NCBI RefSeq assembly: GCF_007565055.1
Contig: NC_044553.1
Location: 103,887,858 to 103,951,857 of the forward strand
Direction of reading: 5' to 3'
Length of the DNA stretch: 64,000 bases
From: Rhinopithecus roxellana
Taxonomy: Eukaryota; Chordata; Mammalia; Primates; Cercopithecidae
Numbering within the stretch: position 1 is the first letter of the stretch; every line of letters begins with the position of its first letter. Positions 10,701 to 20,830 of the stretch are shown piece after piece. Position numbers and translations under genes: made by a program. A model generated the notes under the pieces. It ran no database searches. It was not told the DNA's origin and saw only the letters and a list, made by a program, of their open reading frames with translations.

Positions 10701-11377
10701 TACTTTGCTTAATAATGAAAGGAAATGCAAATAAAGAAGTACTGGCTTCTGGTAAATTTATGCTTAAAAGATGACTTCATTCCAAATCTCTCTAGCCCAC
10801 ACACCTCCTCAAAATTCCTCCCCGATTTTTTTTTCCGGGAGTTTATTTCCCAGAGCGGTGTTCCAGGATTGCTGCAGGACATGTGACAATGGAATTACTT
10901 CCATGAGAGCCTGATTTTGGGGCTCACAGTTGTCCTCAAGCCCAGAGATGGATGCAGGGACTCTCCAAGGTAGAAAGGCCTTCTGGCTACCAGCCACCCA
11001 TGCAAAGTGAAACTCCAGGCACGAAAAAGACCTGGGGAGTCTTGGCAAATACTGAAGCCATTGCTGGAAAAGAAGGAAGGCCCCACATGAGCCTGCCCCC
11101 ACCATTCCATGGAGACAGAAGGTTCACCTTGGTCCCCCACAACCATGCAGGATGAGCCCGTGGGAAGCTGAATGTGCCCAGGGGAGATCTTTGTGCCCTG
11201 CTAACCAGCAGCCTGCCAGACGCCCAAAGAACTGCCTGCAGTTAGCCTGGAGGGATCAGCGACAGGAAAGCAGAGAATTCTGGAAAATAAGGTTTCTCAG
11301 CATCATCTGCCTGGGTGAATGTTGTTGGCAGGTAGACATCTGTCTCAATTTCTAAAGAATGATCTGATTTTCTAAAA
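10701..11377. other. Single-copy sequence, no gene recognised
   Basis: No repeats; short frames only. Confidence 0.5.
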
Positions 11378-11449
11378 AAGGAGAAAGAAGGGAAGGAGGG
11401 AAGAAGGAAGGAAGGGGAAAAAGGGAAAAGTAAAGAAAAAATAAAAGAA
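11378..11449. repeat. Purine-rich (GGAA/GAAA) tract
   Basis: About 70 bp, almost all purine on the plus strand, directly before an Alu. Confidence 0.8.
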
Positions 11450-11775
11450 GCCTGAGCACGGTGGCTCACGCCTGTAATCCCAGCACTTTGGGAGGCCGAG
11501 GTGGGTGGATCACCTGAGGTCAGGAACTCGAGACCAGCCTGACCAACATGGTGAAACCCCACCTCTCCTAAAAATACAAAAAAAAAAAAAAAAAAAAAAA
11601 AAAAATTAGCTGGGCATTGTGGCACGTGCCTGTAATCCCAGCTACTTGGGAGGCTGAGCCAGGAGAATCGCTTGAACCCGGGAGGCAGAGGTTGTGGTGA
11701 GCCAAGATTGCACCATTGCACTCCAGCCTGGGTGACAAGAGCAAAACTCTGTCAAAAAACAAAAAAAGAAAAGAA
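11450..11775 (+). mobile_element. Alu, full length (AluS-like) with long middle A run
   Basis: 'CCTGAGCACGGTGGCTCACGCC' start. The middle A-rich linker has expanded to about 29 A (11577-11605). Ends CAAAAAACAAAAAAAG. Confidence 0.92.
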
Positions 11776-12049
11776 AGAAACAATAAAATGAAAGGAGATA
11801 TAAAAGTTCTAGATCTGTGCTGTTCAATGCCCACATAATGCTAGCGGGCACTGAAATGTGGATGGTCTGAAATGGGATTCACGGTAAATGTAAAATAGAC
11901 ACTGGGTTTCAAAGGCTCAGTGAGGAAAAGGGACTGTAAAATAAGTAACAGTCATTGTCATCAATTACATGTTGAAATAATCCTTTAATGATTTTTTATT
12001 AAACAAAACAGATTATAATTCATTTCACCTGTTTCTTATTTATTTTTCA

Positions 12050-12337
12050 TTTTTTGAGAGGGAGTCTCACTTTCTTACCCAGGCTGGAGTGCAATAGCAT
12101 GATCTTGGCTCACTGCAACCTCTGCCTCCTAGGTTCAAGCGATTCTCCTGCCTCAGCCTCCCCAGTAGCTGAGATTATAGGCGCCTACCACCACACCTGG
12201 CTAATTTTTGTATTTTAGTAGAGACAGGGTTTCACCATGTTGGTCAGGCTGGTCTCGAACTCCTGACCTCAGGTGATCCACCCATTTCAGACTCCCAAAA
12301 TGCTGGGACTATAGGCATGAGCCACTGCGCCCGGCCT
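12050..12337 (-). mobile_element. Alu, full length (AluS-like)
   Basis: 'GAGAGGGAGTCTCACTTTCTTACC' to 'CACTGCGCCCGGCC'. The bases between 11776 and 12049 are AT-rich and featureless. Confidence 0.9.
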
Positions 12338-12611
12338 GTTTCACCTATTTGTAAAATGTGGCCACTAGAACGCTGCCAGCTCCATCTGTGCCCGCCCTCT
12401 TTTTGCAAGGCAGGGCCGCCTCAGGCGGTAACTTTGGGATGACAGCCCTGGTCCCAGCCCCACTTCAACTTCCCACCAAATCATGAAGATCTCTTTCTCA
12501 GCCCCCTTTTCCTGAACAGGGCTGGAAGTAAACTAGGCCAGGTGTGTGGGTGTCTAGATTCTTGGGTTCTCCAGATAAAATAGAAGCATCTCCCTGAAAA
12601 ACCCTTTTGCT
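12338..12611. other. Single-copy sequence between Alus
   Basis: Nothing recognised. Confidence 0.4.
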
Positions 12612-12743
12612 TTTGTAAAAGAAAATAGAGATGAGGTCTTCCTATGTTGCCCAGGCTGGTCTTAAATTCCTGGCCTCAAGGGATTCACCTGGCTCAGCCT
12701 CCCAAGGTGTTGGGATTACAGGTGTGAGCCATCACGCCTGGCC
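12612..12743 (-). mobile_element. Alu monomer fragment
   Basis: 'GATGAGGTCTTCCTATGTTGCCC' to 'CATCACGCCTGGCCC'; one arm only. Confidence 0.85.
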
Positions 12744-12991
12744 CTGTTTTGCTTTTTAAGCAGCTATTTTCTGAGTACTGCTTGACCTTTTAAAATCCTG
12801 CACTTCATATAAAGGTACAAAGGGGCTTTCTTGCACTCACTTGAGATAGTCATATGGGTGGCTATGTGATAGAAAGGGAAACTTTGAATAGGATGTATGA
12901 GTTGTGGGATGGTTTTCGTTAGACATCAATGGAGACTGAGACCTGGACAGACACTGTTCGAGTTTGAATCCAGGGTCACTGATCCTTAGGA

Positions 12992-13269
12992 TACTTTTTT
13001 TTTTTTTTTTTTTTTTGAGATGGAGTCTTTCTCATCACCCAGGCTGGAGTGCAGTGGCGCGATCTCGGCTCACTGCAAGCTCCGCCTCCCGGGTTCACGC
13101 CATTCTCCTGTCTCAGCCTCCCAAGTAGCTGGGACTACAGGCGCCTGCCAACACGGCTGCCTAATTTTTTGTATTTTTAGCAGAGATGGGGTTTCACCAT
13201 GTTAGCCAAGATGGTCTCGATCTCCTGACCTTGTGATCCGCCCGCCTCGGCCTCCCAAAGTGCTGGGAT
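12992..13269 (-). mobile_element. AluY, 5'-truncated
   Basis: T tail, then a near-consensus AluY body that stops at GTGCTGGGAT, lacking about 35 bp of the Alu 5' end. Confidence 0.88.
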
Positions 13270-13339
13270 GGAGACTTTTTAAAGTGGTGCTACAGAACGT
13301 CATACCAACAGTCACAGAACATTTTTTCTTTTTCTTTCT

Positions 13340-13476
13340 TTTGTTTTTTTCTGAGACAGGGTCTTGCTCAGTTTCCCAGGCTGGAATGCAGTGATGTGAT
13401 CTCACCTCACTGCAACTTCTGCTCCCAAGGCTCAAGTGATTCTCACATGTCAGCCTCCTTAGTAACTGGAACTAAG
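13340..13476 (-). mobile_element. Alu fragment
   Basis: Right-arm part only, 'CTGAGACAGGGTCTTGCTC' to 'TCCTTAGTAACTGGAACTA'. Confidence 0.8.
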
Positions 13477-13511
13477 AATATTTTTTCCATCAGGTGTTTA
13501 GCATCACAGAT

Positions 13512-13535
13512 CTGTGTGTGTGTGTGTGTGTGTAT
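13512..13535. repeat. (TG)n microsatellite
   Basis: About 11 TG units, then a CA-rich stretch that borders the MaLR LTR. Confidence 0.9.
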
Positions 13536-13726
13536 TCACACACAAACACATTGTATTAGTCCATTCTCACATTGCTATAAAGAACTACCTAAGGCTGGGC
13601 ATGGTGGGCTCACACCTGTAATCCCAGCACTTTGGAAGGCCGAGGTGGGCAGATCACCTGAGGACAGGAGTTTGAGACCAGCCTGGCCAACATGGTGAAA
13701 CCCGTTTCTACTAAAAATACAAAAAT

Positions 13727-13911
13727 GGGAGGGGGGAGGAGGGAGGGATTGCATTGGGGAGTTATACATGATATAAATGATGAATTGATGGGTGCTGACG
13801 AGTTGATGGGTGCAGCACACCAACATGGCATAAGTATACATATGTAACAAACCTGCACGTTATGCACATGTACCCTAGAACTTAAAGTATAATTAAAAAA
13901 AAAAAAAAAAA
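13727..13911 (+). mobile_element. L1 (L1PA-type) 3' end, strongly 5'-truncated
   Basis: Begins in the G-rich part of the L1 3'UTR and carries 'GGGTGCAGCACACCAACATGG' and 'ATGTACCCTAGAACTTAAAG'. Its poly(A) signal is ATTAAA (13892-13897), with an A17 tail at 13895-13911. A 14-bp duplication AAAAATACAAAAAT flanks the whole insert (13713-13726 and 14592-14605). Confidence 0.93.
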
Positions 13912-14550
13912 GAAACCCCCCCCAAAAAAAAAAGAAAAAAAAAAAAGAAATGCAGGAAATTTGTATACACTTTGAAGTTTGAGTTCATGCTGTGGACAAT
14001 TGGAATCCATCTGAGAACTGGAAATAAGTCCAGTATTAGAGAACAGGAAGAGCAGTGACACATTTGAAGCTAGAGCGGAGGCAGGATTTTACAGTTACCC
14101 TGTATGTGTATGTGAGGGCACCTGTGAGTGCTTGGGGGAGGGATTCTTAGTCACAGTGAATTGGGAAAGCATTGATAGGTTTTCTGAGGAAGAATGACAT
14201 GATCAGGTTTGCTTTAAGATACCACAGTCCTTGTCTTCTCAATTGTGTTTGACACAGTTGATCACTTACTTTTCCAGAAGTCACATTTATCCCTTGGCCT
14301 TAGGGACCACTCCTTTGTTGGCTATCTTCCTGCTTCCTTGGCTATGACTTCTCAGTCCCTCCTCCTGGTGTCTCCTCATCTCTTGACTTCTCAACATTGG
14401 AGTTCCCAGGCTTACCAAGGTGATCTTATCCAGGACCATGGCTTTAAATGCCATTTATATGCTGATGACTATCAATTGGTAAGATAAATGCATAAGGATG
14501 TTCATCATATCGCTTTTTATAATAATTAAAAACTGGAAACAAAACAAAAA

Positions 14551-14591
<41 letters not shown>
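13912..14591 (+). mobile_element. 3'-transduced segment carried by the L1, with second tail
   Basis: About 630 bp of non-L1PA sequence follows the L1 poly(A). It is followed by an ATTAAA signal (14525-14530) and an (AAAT)n tail (about 14541-14591), and only then by the target duplication. This is the layout of read-through transcription from a source L1 into its 3' flank, followed by retrotransposition. Confidence 0.85.
14248..14487 (+). pseudogene. Ancient CR1/L2-clade LINE reverse transcriptase fragment
   Basis: An 80-codon open frame inside the transduced segment starts FDTVDH (14248-14265) and has GDLIQDHGFK and HLYADD, with YADD at 14458-14469. FDTVDH and YADD correspond to conserved reverse transcriptase palm motifs, YADD holding the catalytic aspartates. 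The PQGS region normally between them is missing, so it has an internal deletion and is non-functional. Assignment to the L2/CR1 clade is from recall of the family pattern. Confidence 0.75.
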
Positions 14592-14593
<2 letters not shown>

Positions 14594-15155
14594 AAATACA
14601 AAAATTAGCTGGACGTGGTGGCAGATGCCTGTAATCCCAGCTACTCAGGAGGCTGAGGCAGGAGACTTACTTGAACCTGGGAGGTGGAGGTTGCAGTGAG
14701 CCAAGATCGCACCACAGCACTCCAGCCTGTGCAACAGAGTGAATGCGACTCCGTCTAAAAAAAACAAGAACTACCTGAAACTGGGTAATATATGGAGAAA
14801 AGAGGTTTAATTGCCTCTCAGGCTTAATAAGAAGCATGACTGGGAGGCCTCAGGAAACTTAGGATCATGGTGGAAGTGAAGGAGAATCAAGCACCTTCTT
14901 CACATAGTGGCAGGAAAAAGAGAGAGAGAGAGAAGGGGGAAGCGCCACGTGCTTTCAAACCATCAGATTTCATGAGAACTCACTATCACAAGAACAGCAA
15001 GGGGGAAATCCACCCCCATGATCCAATCACCTCCCACCAGGCTTCTCTATGACACATGGGGATTACAATTCCACATGAGATTTGGGTGGGGGGACAGAGC
15101 CAAACCAGATCACACATGTATTTATATATTTAATATGTTAAAATATATTACTCAG

Positions 15156-15264
15156 CATATTATATTAAATATAATATAAAATTATATATAATATATAAAA
15201 CTATATTATATTTAATGTAATATTTTATATATATATATTCTGAAAGTGCCAGGACATTGTTTTG
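15156..15264. repeat. Left arm of a large AT-rich inverted repeat
   Basis: This arm is nearly the exact reverse complement of 15631-15735, including the non-AT tail TGAAAGTGCCAGGACATT. The differences are a few indels and substitutions in the ATAT stretch. Confidence 0.9.
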
Positions 15265-15630
15265 AGCATTTCTGAACTTTGCATGCATTTCTGTTTATAA
15301 ATTGTTCTGCACAGAAGGTATGCCTCTTTTATTCTATTGCTGTGCCCCTGTGACATACTGCATCAGTGTCTTTATTTGTTGAGCAATTTTTCTTACCTTC
15401 TGGCACCACAAGATACCCCAGGCTCATCTCGTATATTTTCTGCTCCAGTTCTTGATTCAGCCAGTTCTCAAAGGAGACTGGTACCTTTGGAGAATGGTGT
15501 TACAAACCCAAGATCTGGGTGCTAGATGTGCTCATTGCTACTAGGGTGACATTTCTCAGCCTCTTGGGTGACGGAGTAAAGAAATACATATGCATTTACT
15601 AACATGTATATGCATATATACTCATATACT
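15265..15630. other. Spacer of the inverted repeat
   Basis: 366 bp of ordinary composition with no recognised gene. Phrases such as 'CCAAGATCTGGGTGCTAG' and 'TGTGCTCATTGCTACTAGGG' look like an old interspersed repeat that I cannot name. Confidence 0.5.
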
Positions 15631-15735
15631 CAAATAATGTCCTGGCACTTTCAGAATATATATATATATAATATTACATTAAATATAATATAGTTTTATA
15701 TATGATATATTTTATATTATATTTAATATAATATG
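15631..15735. repeat. Right arm of the large AT-rich inverted repeat
   Basis: Reverse complement of 15156-15264, starting CAAATAATGTCCTGGCACTT and ending in ATAT-rich sequence. Confidence 0.9.
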
Positions 15736-15792
15736 TGTATATCTATACACATTTCTATATGAAGCCATCTTTGTCCATATACATGTATATTT

Positions 15793-16070
15793 TTGAGACA
15801 GGGTCTCACTCTATCACCCAGACTGGAGTGCAGTGGCACAATCTTGGCTCACTGCAGCCTCAACCTCCTGGAGTCAAGTGATCCTCCCACCTCAGCCTCC
15901 TGAGTAGCTGGGTCCAGCGCCACCAAACCTGGCTAATTTTTGTATTTTCAGTAGAGACAGGATTTCACCATGTTGCCCAGGCTGGTCTCGAACTCCTGGG
16001 CTCAAGTGATCTGCCCACCTCGGCCTCCCAAAGTGCTGGGATTACAGGTGTGAGCCACCTTGCCCAGCCT
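15793..16070 (-). mobile_element. Alu, nearly full length (old)
   Basis: 'TTTTTGAGACAGGGTCTCAC' to 'CACCTTGCCCAGCCTC', with a small deletion around 15914. Confidence 0.9.
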
Positions 16071-16914
16071 CATTTTTGTCTATTTTAAGCTAAGTATGAG
16101 TTCTTACCAATTCCTCCAAGTCTAATTCATCATCACATGGACCCTTCTATCCTCCTTCTGTTGCTTATCTTTCTCACCCCAACTCTGCATGTATTTCTAA
16201 ATCCTTATTCCAGGGAGGGCTACACCCCTATTGAAGAACTTTCTTTCCAGAAGTATTTTGTTTGTGAGGAGGAAAAAGCATTGTGCTTAATTTCTATCAA
16301 TGAAAAGAGAAAATGCCATCAAATTTTACAAACAACTAGAAATGTCCTTAAAGTTGTCATTGGAATGTGTTATTGATGGAGCACAGCAGTCTATATGGGT
16401 CACCAAAGCACACGAGTTCTGTGAGCCACTCTCTTGGTCCAGGCCTGGCTGACTTTGCTCCCAGCATCTCTTTCCTGGTGCTGGGTGGTAGAGGCTCTGG
16501 ACCAGAACCTACAGGAGGGGCCTGAACACATTTGTCCACCCTCCAAAGTCACATGTGCCTCAGTGTCTTCCTAGAACTGTGCCTAGGAGCTGATGGGCTT
16601 CACCTGCTGTGGTCAGTGATGCCAGCCACCTCAGACAGCATCAGCAAAGCTCAACGTGAATTCACATCCGTGTGATGATGTCCCACAGAAGAGCCCAGTA
16701 CTGACTGGAGAGTGGTTCCTCTGTGTCTTCCCAGCCTGGCTTCCTACCCTGCTGGAGGATGTGCATCTCATCCCGATGCCGACACGGACAGCGAGCGTTT
16801 CCCTCTCTTCTCAAGCTCGTGCTCATGTGAGCCTTGGCCTTACTAGTGTGGGATTCTTCATCCAAGCCAACACAGCCTATTTGTGACAGCTTATGTTTAA
16901 TTACACAAATCATA
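16071..16914. other. Single-copy sequence, no gene recognised
   Basis: A 79-codon frame (16137-16376) starts with a hydrophobic stretch, but I find no known family, splice context or promoter. Confidence 0.45.
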
Positions 16915-17085
16915 ATAATTGGAACACTTATTTCAAGCATTTTGCTTCTATCAATTTATTTAATCTTCACAACAAGCCTATATTAGCTCTATTTTTGTAG
17001 AAAAAGAGTAAGGCACATTGAGTTTTTTTTTCTTCTTTACTTCTTACACACCTACTAACTAATGAAGCTAGGGTCTACACGGAAC
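16915..17085 (-). mobile_element. MIR SINE fragment
   Basis: 'TTTATTTAATCTTCACAACAAG' and 'TTTTTGTAGAAAAAGAGTAAGGC' are the antisense MIR pattern, diverged. Confidence 0.7.
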
Positions 17086-17156
17086 ACCATGACCGTGCAT
17101 ACTGCCGCTAAGTAATGCATGAATGCACGTTCATTGTTTAAAAACAAAGATAGACC

Positions 17157-17430
17157 GGGTGCAGCGGCTAATCCCAGCACTTTGGGAGGCTGAGGCAGGT
17201 GGATCCCTTGAGCCTAGGAGTTCAAGACCAGCCTGGGCAACATAGTAAGACTTCATCTTTACAAAAATTAAAAATATTAGTCAGGCATAGTGGTGTGCGC
17301 CTGTAGTTCCAGCTACTCAGGGGCTGAGGTGGGAGGATCACTTGAGCCCAGGAGGTTGAGGCTGCAGTGAGCCATGATCATGCCACTGCACTCCAGCCTG
17401 GGCGACAGAGCTCAGATCTTGTCTCAAAGA
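17157..17430 (+). mobile_element. Alu (AluJ-like)
   Basis: 'CCGGGTGCAGCGGCTAATCCC', 'CCCTTGAGCCTAGGAGTTC' and 'AGTTCCAGCTACTCAGG'. Lacks part of the 5' arm. Confidence 0.9.
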
Positions 17431-17621
17431 AATGAAAAATAGATAAATATGATAAAATATAAAATCCAACACAGAAATATATGGAGTAAAATTTATAATC
17501 TCCCTTTATCACCTCCTTCCAATTCTCCTTTCCCCTTTGAGGTAGCTACTCTTCATTGTGTGTGTATCTCCTTCCAGACCTGTTTTATCTTCTTACATTG
17601 TTTCATGGATTTATTTTTTTG

Positions 17622-17746
17622 GAAATGGAGAGATGGGGTCTTGCTATATTGCCCAAGCTGGTCTAGAACTCCTGGTCTCAAGCGATCCTCCCACCTCAGC
17701 CTCCCAAAATGTCGGAATTACAAGCATGAGCCACTGCACCCAGACT
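17622..17746 (-). mobile_element. Alu monomer fragment
   Basis: 'GATGGGGTCTTGCTATATTGCCC' to 'CCACTGCACCCAGAC'. Confidence 0.85.
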
Positions 17747-17789
17747 CCAGACCTGTTCCTACGAATGAGATAGACTTAGGATTTGGGAG

Positions 17790-18450
17790 ACACTTTAAAT
17801 ACATACGTATATATAAAATTATTCTAATGTGTTATATTTTGACTTGTTAATTTCACTTGTCAACGTGTCGTAGAGATTTTCCATGTCACTGTAGATAAAT
17901 CTACCTCAGTCTCTTAAGGGTTCCACAGTGTGGATATACTGTACGTTATTTATCCGGTCTCTAATTGATAGCTAAGTTGTTTCCAGCATGTTACTAGATA
18001 ATCAACACTGTGGCGAACATCCTTGCATATGCCTTGTGTGACAATGTCAGAGGGTGTATTCTCAGAAACAGAATTTTTGAATCAGAGTGAATCCACATTT
18101 GACATGTTATTACTGACTAATTGTTCTCCAAAAAGCTTGGGCTGATTTTCACTCCTCTATGACACATGGGGAGCTTGAGAACGCCTGTTTTCCCACACCC
18201 TCACTAACATTGAATGGTAGCAGTCCTTAACATTTTTGCTAATCTCTTAAGTGGAAAATGGGATCTCCTTGTTTGAATGTGAATTGGTTCTTTTTGAATT
18301 TGTGATTTTAGTTTCCTCATTACTCATATGTTACCGAGCTTTGAATTTCTTTTTCAGTCTTGTGCAGTTATTTGCATCTTTCTTCATAATAATCCAAAAT
18401 GATCTTTAAAACTCTTTGTTGATTTCACCTTTGCGCTTACGTAGATTTTG
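17790..18450 (-). mobile_element. Old L1 (L1M-type) fragment
   Basis: Degenerate L1M-like phrases in order: 'CTGTAGATAAATCTACCTCA', 'GTTATTTATCCGGTCTCTAATTG', 'GTTGTTTCCAGCATG', 'CATCCTTGCATATG', 'CCCACACCCTCACTAAC'. Orientation and subfamily are uncertain. Confidence 0.65.
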
Positions 18451-18951
18451 TTGAGAAATAGGAGTTTTCATTTCCGGAGCAGTGTGGATCTATCTGGAAT
18501 CGCTGTCATGATCCCTGTGGTACCTGGCAGGGTGACAACAACGCAGCCAGTGACAAGAGGGCTGATTCTCTGCCTCTCCCTATAGACACCTCCGTCTCGG
18601 CCCCTCCCAGCCCCACCTGGAGCCTCCTAAGTGCTCCTTCCTTAAGGATAAACTGTCCTAGAACACATCAGCCTTTGGAAACTTGTGGACTTTTGTCACA
18701 GCCTCTAGGGTGGCTATGACTCAGCCCCTGATGTCTAAGGCTGTCCACATGGAAAATGTCAATTCCCCTCACAAACCTGCCCCCAGCCCTGGCTCTGGAT
18801 CTGCAGAAGGGCTTGCTGTGCTTTCCTCCCAGTGTGTGTCTGCTGCTGCTTATTCCCGTCCTTTTTGTGCCATCAGAAAGACAGAATAGTCATAGATGCT
18901 AACCCATTCAAACAGCACTACGTCACTCCATGAGAACAGAGAGAGACAGAT
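18451..18951. other. Single-copy sequence, no gene recognised
   Basis: GC-moderate with no repeat motif seen. Confidence 0.5.
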
Positions 18952-19525
18952 TTTAGAGACTGGGTCTTGCTCTGTCACCCATGCTGGAGTGCCAGTGGTG
19001 TGATCTTGGCTCCTTGCAGCCTCCAACTCCTGGGCTCAAATGATCCTCCCACTTCAGCCTCTTGAGTAGCTAGGACTACAGGCGCGTACCACCATGCTGG
19101 GCTGTTTTCTTTCTTTCTTTCTTCTTTGGAGACAGGGTCTTGCTATGTCACCCGGGCTGGAGTGCAATGGCGCAATCTCAGCTCACTGCAACCTCTGCCT
19201 CCCGGGTTCCAGCAATTCTCGTGTCTCAGTCTCCCGAGTAGCTGGGACTACAGGCATGCACTCCACACCCGGCTTATTTTTGTATTTTTTGCAGACGGGG
19301 TTTCGCCATTTTGGCCAGGCTGGTCTCGAACTCCTGACCTCAAGTGATTCTCCCATCTTGGCCTCCCAAAGTGCTGGGATTACAGGCGTGAGCCACCGTG
19401 CCCAGCCTGTTATTTTATTTTTAGAGACAGGATCTCATTCTATTGCCAGGCTAGTCTGGAACTCCTAGGCTCAAGCCTCCTCCTGCCTTAGCCTCCCAGA
19501 ATGCTTCAGATTACCACACCCAGCC
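18952..19525 (-). mobile_element. Old Alu split by a younger Alu
   Basis: Outer parts are 18952-19105 ('GAGACTGGGTCTTGCTCTGTC...') and 19409-19525 ('TTAGAGACAGGATCTCATTC...CACACCCAGCC'). Confidence 0.8.
19106..19408 (-). mobile_element. Alu (AluS-like), inserted in the older Alu
   Basis: CTTT-rich tail, then a complete antisense Alu ending CACCGTGCCCAGCC. Confidence 0.9.
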
Positions 19526-19573
19526 TAGGTATAGATTTTTAAACATCTGAGATCTTTTAGAAACATTTGTCAT

Positions 19574-19878
19574 GCCGGGCGCAGTGGCGCCCGTCTGCAA
19601 TCCCAGCACTTTAGGAGGCCAAGGCGGGTGGATCACTTGAGGTCAGGAGTTCGAGACTAGCCTGGCCAACATGTGAAAACCATCTCTACCAAAAACACAA
19701 AAACTTAGCCGGGTGTGGCAGCATGTGCCTGTAATCCCAACTACTCACGAGGCTGAGGCAGGAAAATCGCTTGAACCTGGGAAGCAGAGGTTGCAGTGAG
19801 CCGAGACTGTGCCACTGCACTTCAGCCTGGGCAACAGAGAGAGACTCTGTCTCAAAAAAAAAAAAAAAAAAAAAAAAC
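19574..19878 (+). mobile_element. Alu, full length (AluS-like)
   Basis: 'GCCGGGCGCAGTGGCGCCCG' start; A tail of about 24 at the end. Confidence 0.92.
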
Positions 19879-20126
19879 CTTGTGCATATTTGTATATAAA
19901 TTCTTTTTTAAAAATGCAAATGGAAAACAACTATACATAGTATTCTACACCTCACTTTAAAAAAATAGTAATGTTTCTCAGGGATCTGTCCATTTCAGCC
20001 TATGCGATCTACTTCATTTGAAATGGCCACATATATTCCACTAATGTGTCATTACAGTCAGCCCTCCACACCTGCTGGTTCTCCATCCAAGGATTCAATC
20101 AACTGCAGGATAGAAAATATTATTTA

Positions 20127-20428
20127 GGCCGGGCGCGGTGGCTCAAGCCTGTAATCCCAGCACTTTGGGAGGCTGAGACGGGTGGATCACGAGGTCAGGA
20201 GATCGAGACCATCCTGGCTAACACGGTGAAACCCCGTCTCTACTAAAAACTACAAAAAACTAGCCAGGCGAGGTGGCGGCGCCTGTAGTCCCAGCTACCC
20301 GGGAGGCTGAGGCAGGAGAATGGCGTGAACCCGGGAGGCAGAGCTTGCAGTGAGCTGAGATCCGGCCACAGCACTCCAGCCTGGGTGACAGAGCGAGACT
20401 CCGTCTCAAAAAAAAAAAAAAAAGAAAA
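20127..20428 (+). mobile_element. AluY, cercopithecid-type, within the Tigger
   Basis: Flanked by the 14-bp duplication GAAAATATTATTTA (20113-20126 and 20429-20442). Confidence 0.95.
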
Positions 20429-20442
20429 GAAAATATTATTTA

Positions 20443-20783
20443 GGCCAGGTGGTGGCTCACGCTTGTAATCGCAGCACTTTGGGAGGGTGAATCACCTAAG
20501 GTCAGGGATTTGAGACCAGCCTTGCCAACATGGTGAAACTCCGTCTCTACTGAAAATACAAAAAAACTAGCCTGGCATGGTGGTGAGTGCCTGTAGTCCC
20601 AGCTACTCAGGAGGCTGAGGCAGAAGAATCACTTGAACCCAGGAGGCAGAGGTTTCAGTGAGCTGAGATCATACCACTGCACCCAGCCTGGGTGACAGAG
20701 TGAGACTCCGTCTCAAACAAAACAAAACCAAACCCAAACTCTTTTGAGACCAGCCTAGGCAACACAGCAAGACCCTGTCTGTA
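20443..20783 (+). mobile_element. Alu (old) plus partial Alu-like segment
   Basis: A nearly complete Alu (20443-20733) starts right at the AluY target duplication and has a small deletion near 20488. A short Alu-like piece follows at 20741-20783. Confidence 0.85.
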
Positions 20784-20830
20784 AACACACACACAGACAC
20801 ACCACACACACACACACACACACACACACA
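20784..20830. repeat. (CA)n microsatellite
   Basis: About 47 bp of CA with GACACACCA interruptions, then AT-rich sequence. Confidence 0.9.

Larger units (their letters stand above)
13591..14765 (+). mobile_element. Alu inserted in the MaLR LTR, itself split by an L1 insertion
   Basis: The left part (13593-13726) and right part (14606-14765) are exactly continuous in Alu coordinates. The Alu's own target duplication AAGAACTACCT is at 13580-13590 and 14766-14776, inside the LTR. Confidence 0.93.
13552..15112 (-). mobile_element. MaLR-type LTR (THE1/MST-like), split by a nested Alu and L1
   Basis: The outer parts are 13552-13590 ('TGTATTAGTCCATTCTCAC...') and 14777-15112 (ending 'GACAGAGCCAAACCAGATCA'), antisense to the LTR. 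Together they make about 375 bp, a normal THE1/MST LTR length. A 5-bp duplication CACAT flanks the whole (13547-13551 and 15113-15117), as expected for ERVL-MaLR elements. It is a solo LTR. Confidence 0.9.

Noticed and set aside
16137..16376. 79-codon frame with a hydrophobic start resembling a signal peptide
   Set aside because: Leu/Ile-rich start could be chance in TC-rich DNA. No family recognised and no gene context.
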